Assembly: GCF_001983955.1 (NCBI RefSeq)
Contig: NZ_CP019562.1
Span: forward strand, 620,001-684,000
Length of the DNA stretch: 64,000 nt
Source of the DNA: Streptococcus oralis
GTDB lineage: Bacteria; Bacillota; Bacilli; Lactobacillales; Streptococcaceae
Reading direction: 5' to 3'
Shown here: positions 17,164 through 28,300 of the stretch, in pieces
Layout of the letters: every line of letters starts with the position of its first letter
How positions within the stretch are numbered: position 1 is the stretch's first letter
Notes under the pieces: model-generated
The model's database searches: none
The model's input: only the letters and a program-made list of their open reading frames with translations
Told to the model about the DNA's origin: nothing
Position numbers and translations under genes: made by a program

Positions 17164-17394
17164 TTAGTAAAGGAGTTCGTAGATCTCCATTGCAATCAAA
17201 TCAATGCTATCAAAGGTATAAGTTTCACGAGCTTCTACATCGCGAAGGGTGAAGAGTGATCCGTTTTCTTCGTCGTGGCTGTATGCAACTTCTGCGACAA
17301 CAACACCTTCACGTTCAAAATTACGTTTTAGATTTCCACCATCTTTTGTCATTGCTTCTAGGCGGTTAATGATTCTAACCAAATGTGATTCCAT
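17164..17394 (-). CDS. DUF1797 / YkuJ-like small protein
   Basis: 76-residue soluble protein. The pattern LVRIINRLEAMTKDGG ... RNFEREG ... YTFDSIDLIAMEIYELL closely follows Bacillus subtilis YkuJ (DUF1797), a conserved Firmicutes protein of unknown function. It has a ribosome binding site (GGAGGAGAATC on the minus strand) and its own terminator. It is divergent from the amino acid transporter genes and unrelated to clpE. Nothing in the sequence gives a biochemical role. Confidence 0.85.
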   Translation of the reverse strand: MESHLVRIINRLEAMTKDGGNLKRNFEREGVVVAEVAYSHDEENGSLFTLRDVEARETYTFDSIDLIAMEIYELLY

Positions 17395-17523
17395 TTTGAT
17401 TCTCCTCCATTTCTTATCGTTTCTATTTTACCATAAACAAGAGGTAGTTGACTAGAAAAAAACTGTGATTTCTCTCTATTTCTCTATTCTATCAAGTTAA
17501 TTGTTAAAATTAGGGAAAAAGGA

Positions 17524-17552
17524 TTGCATTTTAATTCAATTCATGTTATAAT
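17524..17552 (+). promoter_or_regulatory. Promoter of the amino acid transporter operon
   Basis: -35 TTGCAT at 17524-17529, 17-bp spacer, extended -10 TGTTATAAT ending at 17552. Confidence 0.75.
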
Positions 17553-17585
17553 AATACAATCTAATACATAGAAAGTTGATTGAAT

Positions 17586-18269
17586 ATGAATTTTTCTTTT
17601 TTACCAAAGTATTTACCGTATTTTAACTATGGTGCTCTGATTACCGTATTGATTTCCATCCTTGTTGTCTGCTTAGGGACCATTATAGGTGTGTTACTGG
17701 CCTTTGCCCAACGTTCACGCTTTAAACCGCTCGTTTGGTTTGCAAATGTCTATGTTTGGATTTTCCGTGGGACGCCAATGATGGTTCAAATAATGATTGC
17801 CTTTGCTCTTATGCATATCAATGCTCCGACTATCCAAGTGGGAATTTTAGGAGTTGATCTTTCTCGTTTGATTCCTGGTATTCTGATTATTTCTATGAAT
17901 AGTGGTGCTTACGTTTCAGAAACTGTTCGTGCGGGGATCAATGCCGTTCCTAAAGGGCAGTTAGAGGCTGCATATTCTCTAGGTATTCGTCCCAAAAATG
18001 CCATGCGTTATGTCATTTTGCCACAAGCTATCAAAAATATTCTTCCAGCTCTGGGAAATGAATTTATCACCATTATCAAGGATAGTTCCCTCTTGTCTGC
18101 GATTGGAGTTATGGAGTTGTGGAATGGTGCAACGACAGTAGCAACAACAACGTATTTACCGTTGACTCCTCTTTTATTTGCGGCCTTTTACTATTTGATT
18201 ATGACCTCTGTTTTGACAGTGGCGTTGAAAGCATTTGAAAAACATATTGGACAAGGAGACAAGAAATAA
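17586..18269 (+). CDS. Amino acid ABC transporter permease (HisM/GlnP family)
   Basis: 227-residue membrane permease of the polar amino acid family, with about five membrane segments. The EAA-like coupling motif is [24 protein letters not shown], and [10 protein letters not shown] is the usual N-terminal motif. I start at ATG 17586 (MNFSFLP); a TTG two codons earlier is possible. The ribosome binding site is weak. Its stop codon shares a base with the ATPase start, so the two form one operon. No substrate-binding protein gene is adjacent, so it must be encoded elsewhere and the amino acid cannot be named. Confidence 0.9.
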   Translation: MNFSFLPKYLPYFNYGALITVLISILVVCLGTIIGVLLAFAQRSRFKPLVWFANVYVWIFRGTPMMVQIMIAFALMHINAPTIQVGILGVDLSRLIPGILIISMNSGAYVSETVRAGINAVPKGQLEAAYSLGIRPKNAMRYVILPQAIKNILPALGNEFITIIKDSSLLSAIGVMELWNGATTVATTTYLPLTPLLFAAFYYLIMTSVLTVALKAFEKHIGQGDKK

Positions 18270-19003
18270 TGACAGAAACCTTGATTAAAATTGAAGAACT
18301 ACATAAGTCTTTTGGGAAAAATGAAGTTTTAAAAGGCATCAACCTTGAGATTAAACGAGGAGAAGTTGTGGTCATTATCGGTCCGTCAGGGAGCGGGAAA
18401 TCAACTCTCCTTCGTTCGATGAATCTCCTTGAAGAAGCAAGTAAAGGTAAGGTTATCTTTGAAGGAGTTGATATCACTGATAAGAAAAATGACCTTTTTG
18501 CTATGCGTGAAAAGATGGGCATGGTATTCCAACAATTCAACCTCTTTCCCAATATGACAGTGATGGAAAATATCACTTTATCACCAATTAAAACCAAAGG
18601 TGAAAGCAAGGAAGTTGCGGAGAAAAGAGCACAGGAACTGTTAGAAAAAGTTGGCTTGCCAGACAAGGCAACGGCCTACCCACAGAGTTTGTCAGGTGGT
18701 CAGCAACAACGGATTGCCATTGCACGTGGACTTGCTATGGAACCAGATGTTTTGCTCTTTGATGAGCCGACTTCAGCCCTAGACCCTGAGATGGTTGGAG
18801 AAGTCCTAGCTGTTATGCAAGACCTCGCTAAATCAGGGATGACTATGGTGATTGTGACGCATGAAATGGGCTTTGCGCGTGAGGTAGCAGACCGTGTTAT
18901 CTTTATGGCGGATGGGGTTGTTGTCGAAGATGGAACACCAGAGGAGATTTTCGATCAAACAAAAGAACAACGGACCAAGGAATTTTTGAGTAAGGTTTTG
19001 TAA
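18269..19003 (+). CDS. Amino acid ABC transporter ATP-binding protein (GlnQ/HisP family)
   Basis: 244-residue ATPase of the same importer as the preceding permease. It has Walker [10 protein letters not shown]-loop [16 protein letters not shown], signature LSGGQQQR, Walker [15 protein letters not shown] and switch histidine [11 protein letters not shown], all typical of GlnQ-type subunits. No clear terminator follows; transcription may run into the AT-rich gene downstream. Function is firm as an amino acid importer ATPase; glutamine, arginine or another polar amino acid is possible. Confidence 0.93.
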   Translation: MTETLIKIEELHKSFGKNEVLKGINLEIKRGEVVVIIGPSGSGKSTLLRSMNLLEEASKGKVIFEGVDITDKKNDLFAMREKMGMVFQQFNLFPNMTVMENITLSPIKTKGESKEVAEKRAQELLEKVGLPDKATAYPQSLSGGQQQRIAIARGLAMEPDVLLFDEPTSALDPEMVGEVLAVMQDLAKSGMTMVIVTHEMGFAREVADRVIFMADGVVVEDGTPEEIFDQTKEQRTKEFLSKVL

Positions 19004-19109
19004 AGAGAAGATTTTAATTTACTAACAACCTGATAAACTAGTAACTTAAAATTAGAAGAAAGCTTTTAATTTGACTTTAAGCTACACAAAAATTATAGGA
19101 GAATCAAAT

Positions 19110-20273
19110 ATGGATTTTGAAAATCTATTTCCTAAAATTGTATTTAACACACTTATGAATCAGTTTGAGATTCCGAGTGACTCTAAATGTATATGTCTTT
19201 CAGGTAAACTTTATAAAAATTGTTGTAAAGCCTATGTTGATTCTCTTAACGAAGCTACAAGAGATTACGAAACAATTAGTAAAAAGATTGGATTAAAGAA
19301 ATTTCAGAATGCAAAACAAAGAACTGATAAACGAAGTGCGCCAAATATCTTAGGGGAAAAGATTGAAAAACGAGCTCGCAAAAAATTATCGTTTTGCTTT
19401 GTCAGAGAACTATTTGAGGAAGATAATATTTCTATGAATTGTTCGTCTAAAATTATTAAGGCACATACAATAGCAGAGAAAAATTTAAAGAAATTACAAA
19501 CAGAGACAGAGGAGTTGTATACTTTCAATGATCATGCTTTTGTTGAAGAGTTCGATATTGAGCATGTTGATTTATTTTATAAGAAAATAAATCCAACAAC
19601 TGCAAGCAAGTATACAATGTTTTGTGGTAATCATGATAATTTAATTTTTTCAGATATTGAGAATGATAATAAGGTTTTTTTCAAGAAAGAAAAAGAGTAC
19701 ATAGAGGCGTTAGAATATTCAATAAAAGCTGCTTCTTTTGAACTATACTATAAATTGTTGCAGATTTTTTATCTAGCTGAGTATTTTATAGATTCGAAAG
19801 AAATTTATAACTCAGATTTTATTAGAGCATATAAAAGTGAAATTGACTATTATTGTGTGTTTAAAAAATATTTAAAACGATTATTAATTGATTACAAGGA
19901 ATATACAACTTATGGTAAAATTAATATGAATTTTAAATATGATATTAGGCATTTACAAACTTCAAAGATTGGATTCTCGTTATCGGAGTGTATGACGAAT
20001 GATTGCGATGAAGTTGTTTTTGTTAATGTATTTAACAGTGAGAATGCTTATGTTGTATTATCCACTTATGGTGATTTTGGTAAAAAAATTGAAGACTATG
20101 AATTAATAGAGTTTATATTGATTAATTCTACCAATATATTCTTTAATAAAGAATTTTTTGAAAATCTATCAAGAGAAGAGAAAAGTTCCCTATTTAAAAT
20201 TAGAAGAGGATTAAATAATTTTGAAGATGGAATCAATTTATTAAGTGTTTTAAGAAAATTACTAAACTATTAA
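19110..20273 (+). CDS. Hypothetical protein with SEC-C zinc motif and HNH-like motif (probable acquired gene)
   Basis: 387-residue protein I cannot name. Residues 27-39 read CICLSGKLYKNCC, a SEC-C type zinc knuckle (Cys27, Cys29, Cys38, Cys39). Residues 111-121 (CSSKIIKAHTI) and 165-184 (ASKYTMFCGNHDNLIFSDIE) resemble an HNH/treble-clef arrangement: AH-x-I, then CxxHD with a following F (Cys111, His119, Cys172, His175). The rest is Lys/Asn/Ile-rich helix. The gene is visibly more AT-rich than its neighbours and is inserted between a transporter operon and folD, with a good ribosome binding site (AGGAG, 8 nt before ATG 19110). The open frame extends to 19071, but that start has no site. A nuclease or phage-defence role is inference only. 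Confidence 0.75.
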   Translation: MDFENLFPKIVFNTLMNQFEIPSDSKCICLSGKLYKNCCKAYVDSLNEATRDYETISKKIGLKKFQNAKQRTDKRSAPNILGEKIEKRARKKLSFCFVRELFEEDNISMNCSSKIIKAHTIAEKNLKKLQTETEELYTFNDHAFVEEFDIEHVDLFYKKINPTTASKYTMFCGNHDNLIFSDIENDNKVFFKKEKEYIEALEYSIKAASFELYYKLLQIFYLAEYFIDSKEIYNSDFIRAYKSEIDYYCVFKKYLKRLLIDYKEYTTYGKINMNFKYDIRHLQTSKIGFSLSECMTNDCDEVVFVNVFNSENAYVVLSTYGDFGKKIEDYELIEFILINSTNIFFNKEFFENLSREEKSSLFKIRRGLNNFEDGINLLSVLRKLLNY

Positions 20274-20303
20274 AGAAAAGCTTGACAAGGGCTTTTTCTT
20301 ATA
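20273..20303 (+). terminator. Terminator after the SEC-C gene
   Basis: AAGAAAAGC TTGACAAG GGCTTTTTCTT hairpin with a T-run in its 3' arm, immediately after the stop. Confidence 0.65.
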
Positions 20304-20358
20304 GTTTCAGACTATAAGGTCCATTAGGCAAGAAGTGTTAGGATGGCGAATTATTTTT

Positions 20359-20367
20359 TGATATAAT
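20359..20367 (+). promoter_or_regulatory. Extended -10 promoter of folD
   Basis: TGATATAAT, no clear -35; it lies about 30 bp before the folD ATG at 20398. Confidence 0.6.
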
Positions 20368-20397
20368 AGAGGATATTTGATAGAAAAGAGAAGAGAT

Positions 20398-21255
20398 ATG
20401 GCACAGATTATCGATGGGAAGGCTCTTGCAGCTAAGTTACAAGGACAGTTGGCTGAAAAGACGGCCAAACTAAAAGAAGAAACAGGTCTAGTTCCAGGAT
20501 TGGTGGTGATTTTGGTGGGGGACAATCCTGCCAGCCAAGTCTACGTTCGCAACAAGGAACGATCAGCTCTCGCTGCTGGCTTCCGTAGTGAAGTAGTGCG
20601 AGTTCCAGAGACCATTACCCAAGCGGAATTGTTAGACTTGATTGCCAAATACAATCAAGATCCAGCTTGGCATGGGATTTTGGTCCAGTTACCTTTACCC
20701 AAACATATCGATGAAGAGGCAGTTTTATTAGCCATTGACCCCGAAAAAGACGTGGATGGTTTCCATCCTCTAAACATGGGTCGCCTCTGGTCTGGTCATC
20801 CAGTTATGATTCCTTCAACACCTGCAGGAATTATGGAAATGTTTCATGAATATGGGATTGATCTAGAAGGTAAAAATGCGGTTGTCATCGGTCGTTCAAA
20901 TATTGTTGGAAAACCGATGGCTCAGCTTCTTTTGGCTAAAAATGCAACAGTGACTTTGACTCACTCACGTACCCATCATCTTGCCAAGGTGGCTGCTAAA
21001 GCAGATATTCTGGTGGTTGCTATCGGTCGCGCTAAGTTTGTGACTGCTGACTTTGTCAAACCAGGAGCGGTTGTCATTGATGTTGGGATGAACCGAGATG
21101 AAAATGGAAAGCTTTGTGGAGATGTTGACTATGATGCTGTTGAACCACTTGCTAGTCACATCACACCTGTACCGGGTGGAGTTGGTCCTATGACGATTAC
21201 CATGCTAATGGAGCAAACCTATCAGGCAGTACTTCGAACACTGAACAAGGATTAG
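20398..21255 (+). CDS. folD: FolD, methylenetetrahydrofolate dehydrogenase/cyclohydrolase
   Basis: 285-residue bifunctional enzyme of one-carbon metabolism that converts methylene-THF to formyl-THF through methenyl-THF, using NADP. Characteristic segments: [18 protein letters not shown] (with the catalytic Lys), [33 protein letters not shown] and the end [19 protein letters not shown] 20398 ([10 protein letters not shown]) gives the usual length; an in-frame TTG at 20377 is upstream of the GAAGAGAT ribosome binding site and is rejected. The HAD gene starts 4 bp downstream, so it is co-transcribed. Confidence 0.96.
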   Translation: MAQIIDGKALAAKLQGQLAEKTAKLKEETGLVPGLVVILVGDNPASQVYVRNKERSALAAGFRSEVVRVPETITQAELLDLIAKYNQDPAWHGILVQLPLPKHIDEEAVLLAIDPEKDVDGFHPLNMGRLWSGHPVMIPSTPAGIMEMFHEYGIDLEGKNAVVIGRSNIVGKPMAQLLLAKNATVTLTHSRTHHLAKVAAKADILVVAIGRAKFVTADFVKPGAVVIDVGMNRDENGKLCGDVDYDAVEPLASHITPVPGGVGPMTITMLMEQTYQAVLRTLNKD

Positions 21256-21259
21256 GAAG

Positions 21260-22033
21260 ATGAAATTCGTATTTGATCTGGATGGGACGCTGTCTTTTGA
21301 CTATATGACCATTGATGAGGAGATTAAGCAGGTTCTTTTAAAGGCTGAAGATTATGGGCATGAGATTGTGTTTGCTTCAGCTCGCTCTTATCGGGATTGT
21401 TTGGGTTTATTAGGCCCTGAACTCAGTCAGCGCTTGGTTATAGGTTTGAATGGTGGTGTAGCCTATTATCTGGGGAAAGCTATCTATGAAAGAAATCTCG
21501 ATGCTAGAGTTTATCAGGCGCTAGTGGATTATTGCCAGACTTATAATCTCCCTTTCTTTGTAGATGATCGCTTTGACTATAGTGGTCAGATTGTAGAGAA
21601 GATTCCATTTATTTCCAGTGTGGATCCCCTAAAGGTGGCTCGTCATCAGAAACTTGAGGACTTAGGGACTCCGATTAAGGTAGTCGTTTATATGGGTGAC
21701 CATGAGGATTTGCTTGATGATCTGCTTGGTCAGCTAGAAAGACTAGGCCAGGCTCATCTCTCCTATCATGCGCATGAAAAGTGCCTTTATGTTAATCCAT
21801 TGGATACTCATAAGGCGACAACTGTTGAAAAGTTATGCGGGGAGAACTTCATCGCTTTTGGAAATGACCAAAACGATATTGAATTGTTTAAAACGTCTCT
21901 TTATTCAGTCCAGATAGGAGATTTTGCTGGTCTTACTCCATATGCAGATGACACGTTAGAGCTAAAAGGAGCTCCTTCTCCAGCAGTGGCAGCTAAGATC
22001 TTACAGACTTTTGCGGAATTTAAGGGAAAATAG
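21260..22033 (+). CDS. Cof-type HAD superfamily hydrolase
   Basis: 257-residue cytosolic phosphatase of the HAD superfamily, IIB (Cof/YidA) type. Motif I is FDLDGTLSFD near the N-terminus, and motif IV is FGNDQNDIELF near residue 200; the cap domain lies between. Such enzymes dephosphorylate sugar phosphates, flavin or pyridoxal phosphates with broad specificity. It is co-transcribed with folD (4 bp apart) and followed by a terminator. The substrate cannot be inferred. Confidence 0.88.
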   Translation: MKFVFDLDGTLSFDYMTIDEEIKQVLLKAEDYGHEIVFASARSYRDCLGLLGPELSQRLVIGLNGGVAYYLGKAIYERNLDARVYQALVDYCQTYNLPFFVDDRFDYSGQIVEKIPFISSVDPLKVARHQKLEDLGTPIKVVVYMGDHEDLLDDLLGQLERLGQAHLSYHAHEKCLYVNPLDTHKATTVEKLCGENFIAFGNDQNDIELFKTSLYSVQIGDFAGLTPYADDTLELKGAPSPAVAAKILQTFAEFKGK

Positions 22034-22034
22034 T

Positions 22035-22060
22035 GTAGAAGGAGGTTCGCCTTCTTTTTA
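22035..22060 (+). terminator. Terminator after the HAD gene
   Basis: AGAAGGAGGTTCGCCTTCT followed by TTTTA. Confidence 0.8.
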
Positions 22061-22251
22061 TGTAGAGTAATGCAGTCTATAAACTATAAATTTGAAGTTT
22101 GAAAAAGATATTAATGGAATTCAATTTGTAGTAGAAAGAGTCTAGAACCGAAAGCTATTTTCATTGCAACTATTCCTTTTAAATGACCCCTTCTTATATA
22201 TCATTTTATTGGGTTAAATTAATGGAAAATAATTGCAATTTAAGGTGCCTT

Positions 22252-22346
22252 TTGATATATTTAATATATAAAATATATTATAAAACTTGGTACTTGTTTG
22301 TGTATTCAGAAGGAGGTTATTTTTTAAAATAAAGTAAACGCTTACT
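22252..22346 (+). promoter_or_regulatory. Regulatory region of the BgaA-like gene with a cre site
   Basis: The gap 22061-22376 is very AT-rich. A possible promoter is TTGATA at 22252-22257 with TATATT at 22274-22279 (16-bp spacer). At 22333-22346 the sequence AGTAAACGCTTACT matches the CcpA consensus TGWAARCGYTWNCW at 13 of 14 positions. This suggests repression of the beta-galactosidase by preferred sugars. The rest of the gap shows no gene. Confidence 0.7.
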
Positions 22347-22376
22347 TTGAATCAAGAAAAAGAAATGAGGATTTTA

Positions 22377-25300
22377 ATGAACAAAAGACTTTTTGATAAA
22401 CGTTGTCATTATAGCATTCGTAAATTTGCAATAGGTGCGGCATCTGTAATGATTGGGGCTAGTATATTTGGTATTTCTGCTGTACAAGCTGAGGAGGTGG
22501 CTTCATCCAATGCTAAAACAGAAGAAACAACTGTTCATCAAGCTCAACCTTTAGATAAGCTTCCCGATGATGTGGTAGCTGCTATTGCAAAGGCTGATGA
22601 GAATGGTGGGCGTGAGTTTGTAAAACCAAAAGCTGAATCGGCAGAAGACAAAGTGACTAAGGATACAGAACCTACTACACCTACTAACGAGAGTAGTCGT
22701 GAATTGGTTAGTCCTAAAGGGGAAACTCCAAATAAAGTAGAAGAAGGAAACAAGGCTGATAACAAACAGAAATCTGAAGAGGCAAATCCAAAGCCTGTTG
22801 AATCTGCAGTAACAGCTGGAACAGAAGTGAAAGAGGATTCTAAAAAAACTTCTGAAAAGGACCAAGTGAAAGCAGACACAGAGATTAAACCTTCTTCTGA
22901 AAAATCGCAAGTGCTGTCTAGAGAGTCAAACAAAGCCGAAGTTGAAAAGGAAAAACAGCTATTATCGGAACGAAAACAAGATTTTAATAAAGATTGGTAT
23001 TTTAAACTAAATGCCCAAGGAGATTTTTCAAAAAAAGATGTGGATGTTCATGATTGGTCTAAATTGAATCTTCCTCATGATTGGAGTATTTATTTTGACT
23101 TTGATCACAAGTCTCCCGCTCGTAATGAAGGTGGGCAGTTAAATGGTGGAACAGCTTGGTATCGTAAGACTTTCATATTAGACGAAGCAGACAAGAATAA
23201 GGATGTTCGTATCAATTTTGATGGGGTTTACATGGATTCAAAGGTCTATGTAAATGGTAAATTTGTCGGACATTATCCAAGTGGCTATAATCATTTTTCA
23301 TATGATATCACAGAATTTTTAAACAAGGATGGTAGTGAAAATTCAATTACTGTTCAAGTGACCAATAAGCAACCAAGTAGTCGTTGGTATTCAGGAAGTG
23401 GGATTTATCGTGATGTAACCCTTAGTTATCGTGATAAAGTCCATGTTGCCGAAAATGGTAATCATATCAATACTCCAAAACTTGCTGAGCAAAAAGAAGG
23501 GAATGTTGAAACACAGGTTCAAAGTAAGATTAAAAATACGGATAAGAAGGCTGCTAAAGTCTTTGTGGAACAACAAATTTTTACTAAGGAAGGTAAGGTT
23601 GTTTCAGAATTAGTCCGCTCTGAAACGAAGAATTTAGCAGAAAATGAAACTGCAGATTTCAGACAAACAATCCTAGTTAATAAACCAACTCTTTGGACGA
23701 CAAAAAGTTATCATCCTCAACTGTATGTGTTGAAAACAAAGGTTTATAAAGAAGGTCAACTGGTTGATGTAACAGAAGATACATTTGGTTACCGTTATTT
23801 CAATTGGACTGCTAAGGAAGGTTTCTCTCTGAATGGTGAACGCATGAAATTCCACGGAGTAAGTATTCACCATGACAATGGAGCCTTGGGGGCAGAAGAG
23901 AATTATAAGGCTACCTATCGTAAATTAAAACTCTTGAAAGATATGGGGGTTAACTCTATTCGAACAACCCACAATCCAGCGAGTCCTCAGTTGCTTGATG
24001 CTGCAGCTAGTTTAGGTCTTTTGGTTCAAGAGGAAGCTTTTGATACTTGGTATGGTGGCAAGAAGACTTACGACTATGGACGGTTCTTTGATCAAGATGC
24101 AACTCATCCGGAGGCTAAGAAGGGTGAGAAGTGGTCTGATTTTGATCTCAGAACAATGGTAGAACGTGATAAGAACAATCCGTCTATCGTCATGTGGTCT
24201 CTTGGAAATGAGGTAGAGGAGGCAAATGGTAGTCCTCGTTCTATCGAAACTGCTAAACGCTTGAAGGCAGTTATCAAAGCGATTGATACTGAGCGTTATG
24301 TAACCATGGGGGAAAACAAATTTAGTCGTGCGGCGACAGGTGATTTCTTGAAACTCGCGGAAATTATGGATGCTGTCGGTATGAACTATGGTGAACGTAA
24401 TTATGATGCTGTTCGTAGAGCGCATCCAGACTGGCTCATTTATGGTTCTGAAACTTCTTCAGCTACTAGGACGCGTGATTCTTATTATAACCCTGCTCAA
24501 ATCCTTGGACATGACAATCGTCCAAATCGTCACTATGAACAATCTGACTATGGTAATGACCGTGTTGGATGGGGAAGAACAGCTACTGAATCATGGACTT
24601 TTGACCGTGATCGTGCTGGCTATGCTGGACAATTTATCTGGACAGGAATTGACTATATTGGAGAACCGACTCCATGGCATAACCAAGATAGTACACCTGT
24701 CAAGAGCTCTTACTTTGGTATTATTGATACAGCTGGTTTACCAAAGAATGATTTCTACCTTTACCGTAGTGAATGGTATAGTGCTAAAGAAAAGCCAACT
24801 GTTCGCATTTTACCACATTGGAACTGGACTGAAGAGACCCTTAAGGATCGCAAGATGCTGATTGATGGAAAGGTTCCGGTTCGTACCTTCTCAAATGCTG
24901 CAAGCGTCGAATTGTTCTTAAATGGAGAGTCGCTTGGTAAAAAGGAATTTACTAAGAAAAGGACAGAAGATGGACGTCCATATCATGAGGGAGCTAAACC
25001 AAGTGAATTGTATCTTGAGTGGCTTGTGAAATACCAACCAGGCACACTGACTGCGATTGCTCGAGATGAAAATGGCAACGAAATTGCGCGTGATAGTGTG
25101 ACAACTGCTGGGGAGCCAGCAAGAGTTCGTCTGACTAAAGAAGAGCATGTTATCACTGCAGATGGAAAGGACCTATCCTACATCCATTATGAAATTGTTG
25201 ATGGCGATGGTAATGTGGTTCCTACAGCTAACAATCTTGTTCATTTCAATCTTCATGGTCAGGGACAAATCGTTGGTGTGGATAATGGAGAACAAGCTAG

Positions 25301-28300
25301 TCGTGAACGCTACAAAGCTCAAGCAGATGGAACATGGCAAAGACGTGCTTTCAATGGTAAAGGGATTGTCATTGTAAAATCAACAGAAAAAGAAGGTAAA
25401 TTTACTCTTTATGCAGATTCTGCTGGTTTGACATCTGATAGCGCAACGGTCGCAACGGTGTCTGGTAAGAAAGAAAATCGTCACTTTGTAGCCTTTGCTC
25501 CTGTAAAAGCAACAACTGATGTGACGACAAATCCTGAATTACCTCAAACAGTAACAGCTATTTATAGTGACGGTAGTGTTGAGGAAAAGACTGTAACTTG
25601 GGAAATGCCATCTGACTTGCTTACAAGCGCAGGTGAGAAAAAAGTATCTGGACGTGTAGAAGGTTTGGAAACTAAAGCTGAGGCACTTGTTAAAGTGATT
25701 GCTTTAGATAGATGGTTACCAAAAGTTGCTACAGTCCCAGTTGGAACGAATGCGGCTGATTTGGATAAAACGGTCACAGCTGTTCTGACAGATGGTAGCT
25801 TGATTGATACTGATGTTGTTTCTTGGACCTTGAAAGACCCTGCTGCTTTGAACAAGGAAGGTGGACGTACGGAGGCTACTGGTAAATTGGTAGATGACGA
25901 CCGTGAAGTGACTGCAACCTTTATCGCAAGTAGTAAGGAAACAACAAGTAGCATTACAGGACTTACTGTTGGGGATAAAGCTCTTGAGAATTTTGAGTCT
26001 GGCAAGACCTATTACCGTGTATCCCTTCCTTACACTGCAACTATTCCAAGTGTTGGAGCTCAGACTACCGGATATCAAGTAACTGTTCAGCAAGCTTCTG
26101 CTGATAATGGTTATCAGGCTTCTGTCTTCTTGAGTGACCAAAAGGGTGACTTGGTTCAAACTTACTTAATTCAGTTTGTGAAGGAAGCTCCTGCTTTGAA
26201 ACGTTTGGAAGTGGTTGTAGAAGGAAAAGAAACTGCCACTGAAGATCAAGTATTAACTTATCACGTCATTGGTCGTTATGAGGATGGTTCACAAACAGAG
26301 TTTTCGGCTTCAGATATTCACTTAGAAGCTAAATCATCTGATGGGGGACATCTTGAGGTGAATGGTCAGAATATATTCCTCTATACTAAGGGAAGAGTGA
26401 CTTTGACACCTCGAATCGATAATCAAACAGAGAAAACAGAATCTGTAACCACTGAAGTGGTGATTAAAGAAAATAAAGTCAGCAAGAAGATTGTGAAACT
26501 TCATCCTGTGTCTGTTTCTACAGATATCAATCAGCAACCGAATCTACCTAAAGAAGTTGGAGCAGAATTTGATAAGGGCTTGCCACGCAAAGTATCTGTA
26601 GCTTGGGATAAGGTAGATGAAAAAGAGTTGAGGCACTATCATAGCTTTACGCTTAAAGGACATGTGGAAGGCACAGATATTGAAGCTCAAGCGACTGTAA
26701 CGGTTGAAGGATTGCAAGTTGCAGAGGAAATCAGTCTCACAGTACCTAAGGGTGAGACGGTTCAATTGCCAGCTAATGTTCGGGCTTACCATTCTAACGG
26801 AACAACTATCTATAAAGATGTTGTTTGGGATCAGGTTCCAGCCAACTTTAGTCAAACTGAAGGGGTCTATGAAATCAATGGTCGTTTAGTAGGTAGCAAT
26901 CTGACAACTAAAGCTTATGTTCGAGTGTCTAGTCAAGTGGTTGCTGGAAATAATATCTCTAAACAATGGACAGGTTCACAATTACCAGCTGCCATTGTAT
27001 CCAATACAGGAGGAGATGACACAGCCAACACCTTGAACGATTTGACTGTATCAAGAACGCCATCAGATGCTAAAAATAGATGGACTACTTGGAGAACAAA
27101 TACTGATAATGACTGGGCTTCTATCTTATTTGGTAATTCAGGAGACTTGACGAAGCGTTTTGTCAACAATTTGTCGGTTGATTTCTATACTGATGGAGCA
27201 ATTGGTCTTCCAAAAGAATATGTAGTTGAATATTATGTAGGTAAAGAAATTCCAGATTTACCAAGTGATGTCAGTCATGCGCAACGAGATAGCAATCATC
27301 CATTTAATAATCCAGACAATTGGAAAGCAGTTGAAAACTTACATGCTCCAAGTCAGCTGTCTGCAACTCAAACCAATCACTTCACATTTGACAAGGTCGA
27401 AACCTACGCTGTTCGTATTCGTATGAAGAAAGCAGATGGAACATCAGGTGTTGGTCTGACAGAGCTAACTGTGCTTGGAAACAAGGTCTTAAGTGAAACA
27501 AGTTCAGAGATTTCTATCAAGGTAGATGGCAAGGATCTTGAACATTTTAATCCATCTAAGACAGATTACTATATTCCTCAATCTAGCAAAGAAATCACAG
27601 CAACAGCTAGCAATAATGGTTTGGTAACAGTTGTTCCTGCAACAAGTCCAAAAGGTGCAACACGTCTCATCTTGAAAGCAGAAGATGGTACGGTGTTGAA
27701 AGAATATCGAATTTTCCGCAATGATGAGAGAGAAACTAGTCAACCTCTTGCTGCAGAAAACAGTGCTAAAATCTTGAATGTTGGAGACAATCTTCAACTT
27801 CCTTCAGAAGTAAGTGTTTATTATCCAACTTCAACTAATTGGACTACAGATAAACTTGCAGTGAAGTGGGATGCTATTCCTGAACATGCGACAGAGCATG
27901 AGGGAACATTTGAAGTTACCGGTCATGTCATTGGTACAAATCTAACGACTAAAATGCAGGTGACAGTTGTTGCTAAAGGCAATCAAGTCATTTCAGAAAA
28001 TCCAAGCAACAATGAAACTGATTCTAAAGCCTTTGCTTCGACAACGAACGATACTCAAGCAGCTTCACATGATCGAATTTTCTATATCAATGATGGAAAA
28101 TACAATGAAGATGGACGTTGGACAAACTGGTCTCGTACTCCGAAAAATCAAGAAACTTCTGTTGGATTACTCTTTAAGAAGGATGGAAAAATTGCTTCTC
28201 AATCTATTGGGAAAGTAGCCATTCAGTTCTTTAAAGATAGTGGCACAGATGCTCCAGAGAAAATGGTTCTAGAAAGATATATTGGTCCTGCTTTTACAGA

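Noticed and set aside
22311..22320. AAGGAGGT, a perfect Shine-Dalgarno sequence upstream of bgaA
   Set aside because: No ATG, GTG or TTG follows at a usable distance, so no leader peptide can be supported.
24388..24861. Long alternative-frame open frames inside bgaA and other genes
   Set aside because: They overlap strongly supported coding frames, have no ribosome binding sites and no recognisable domains.
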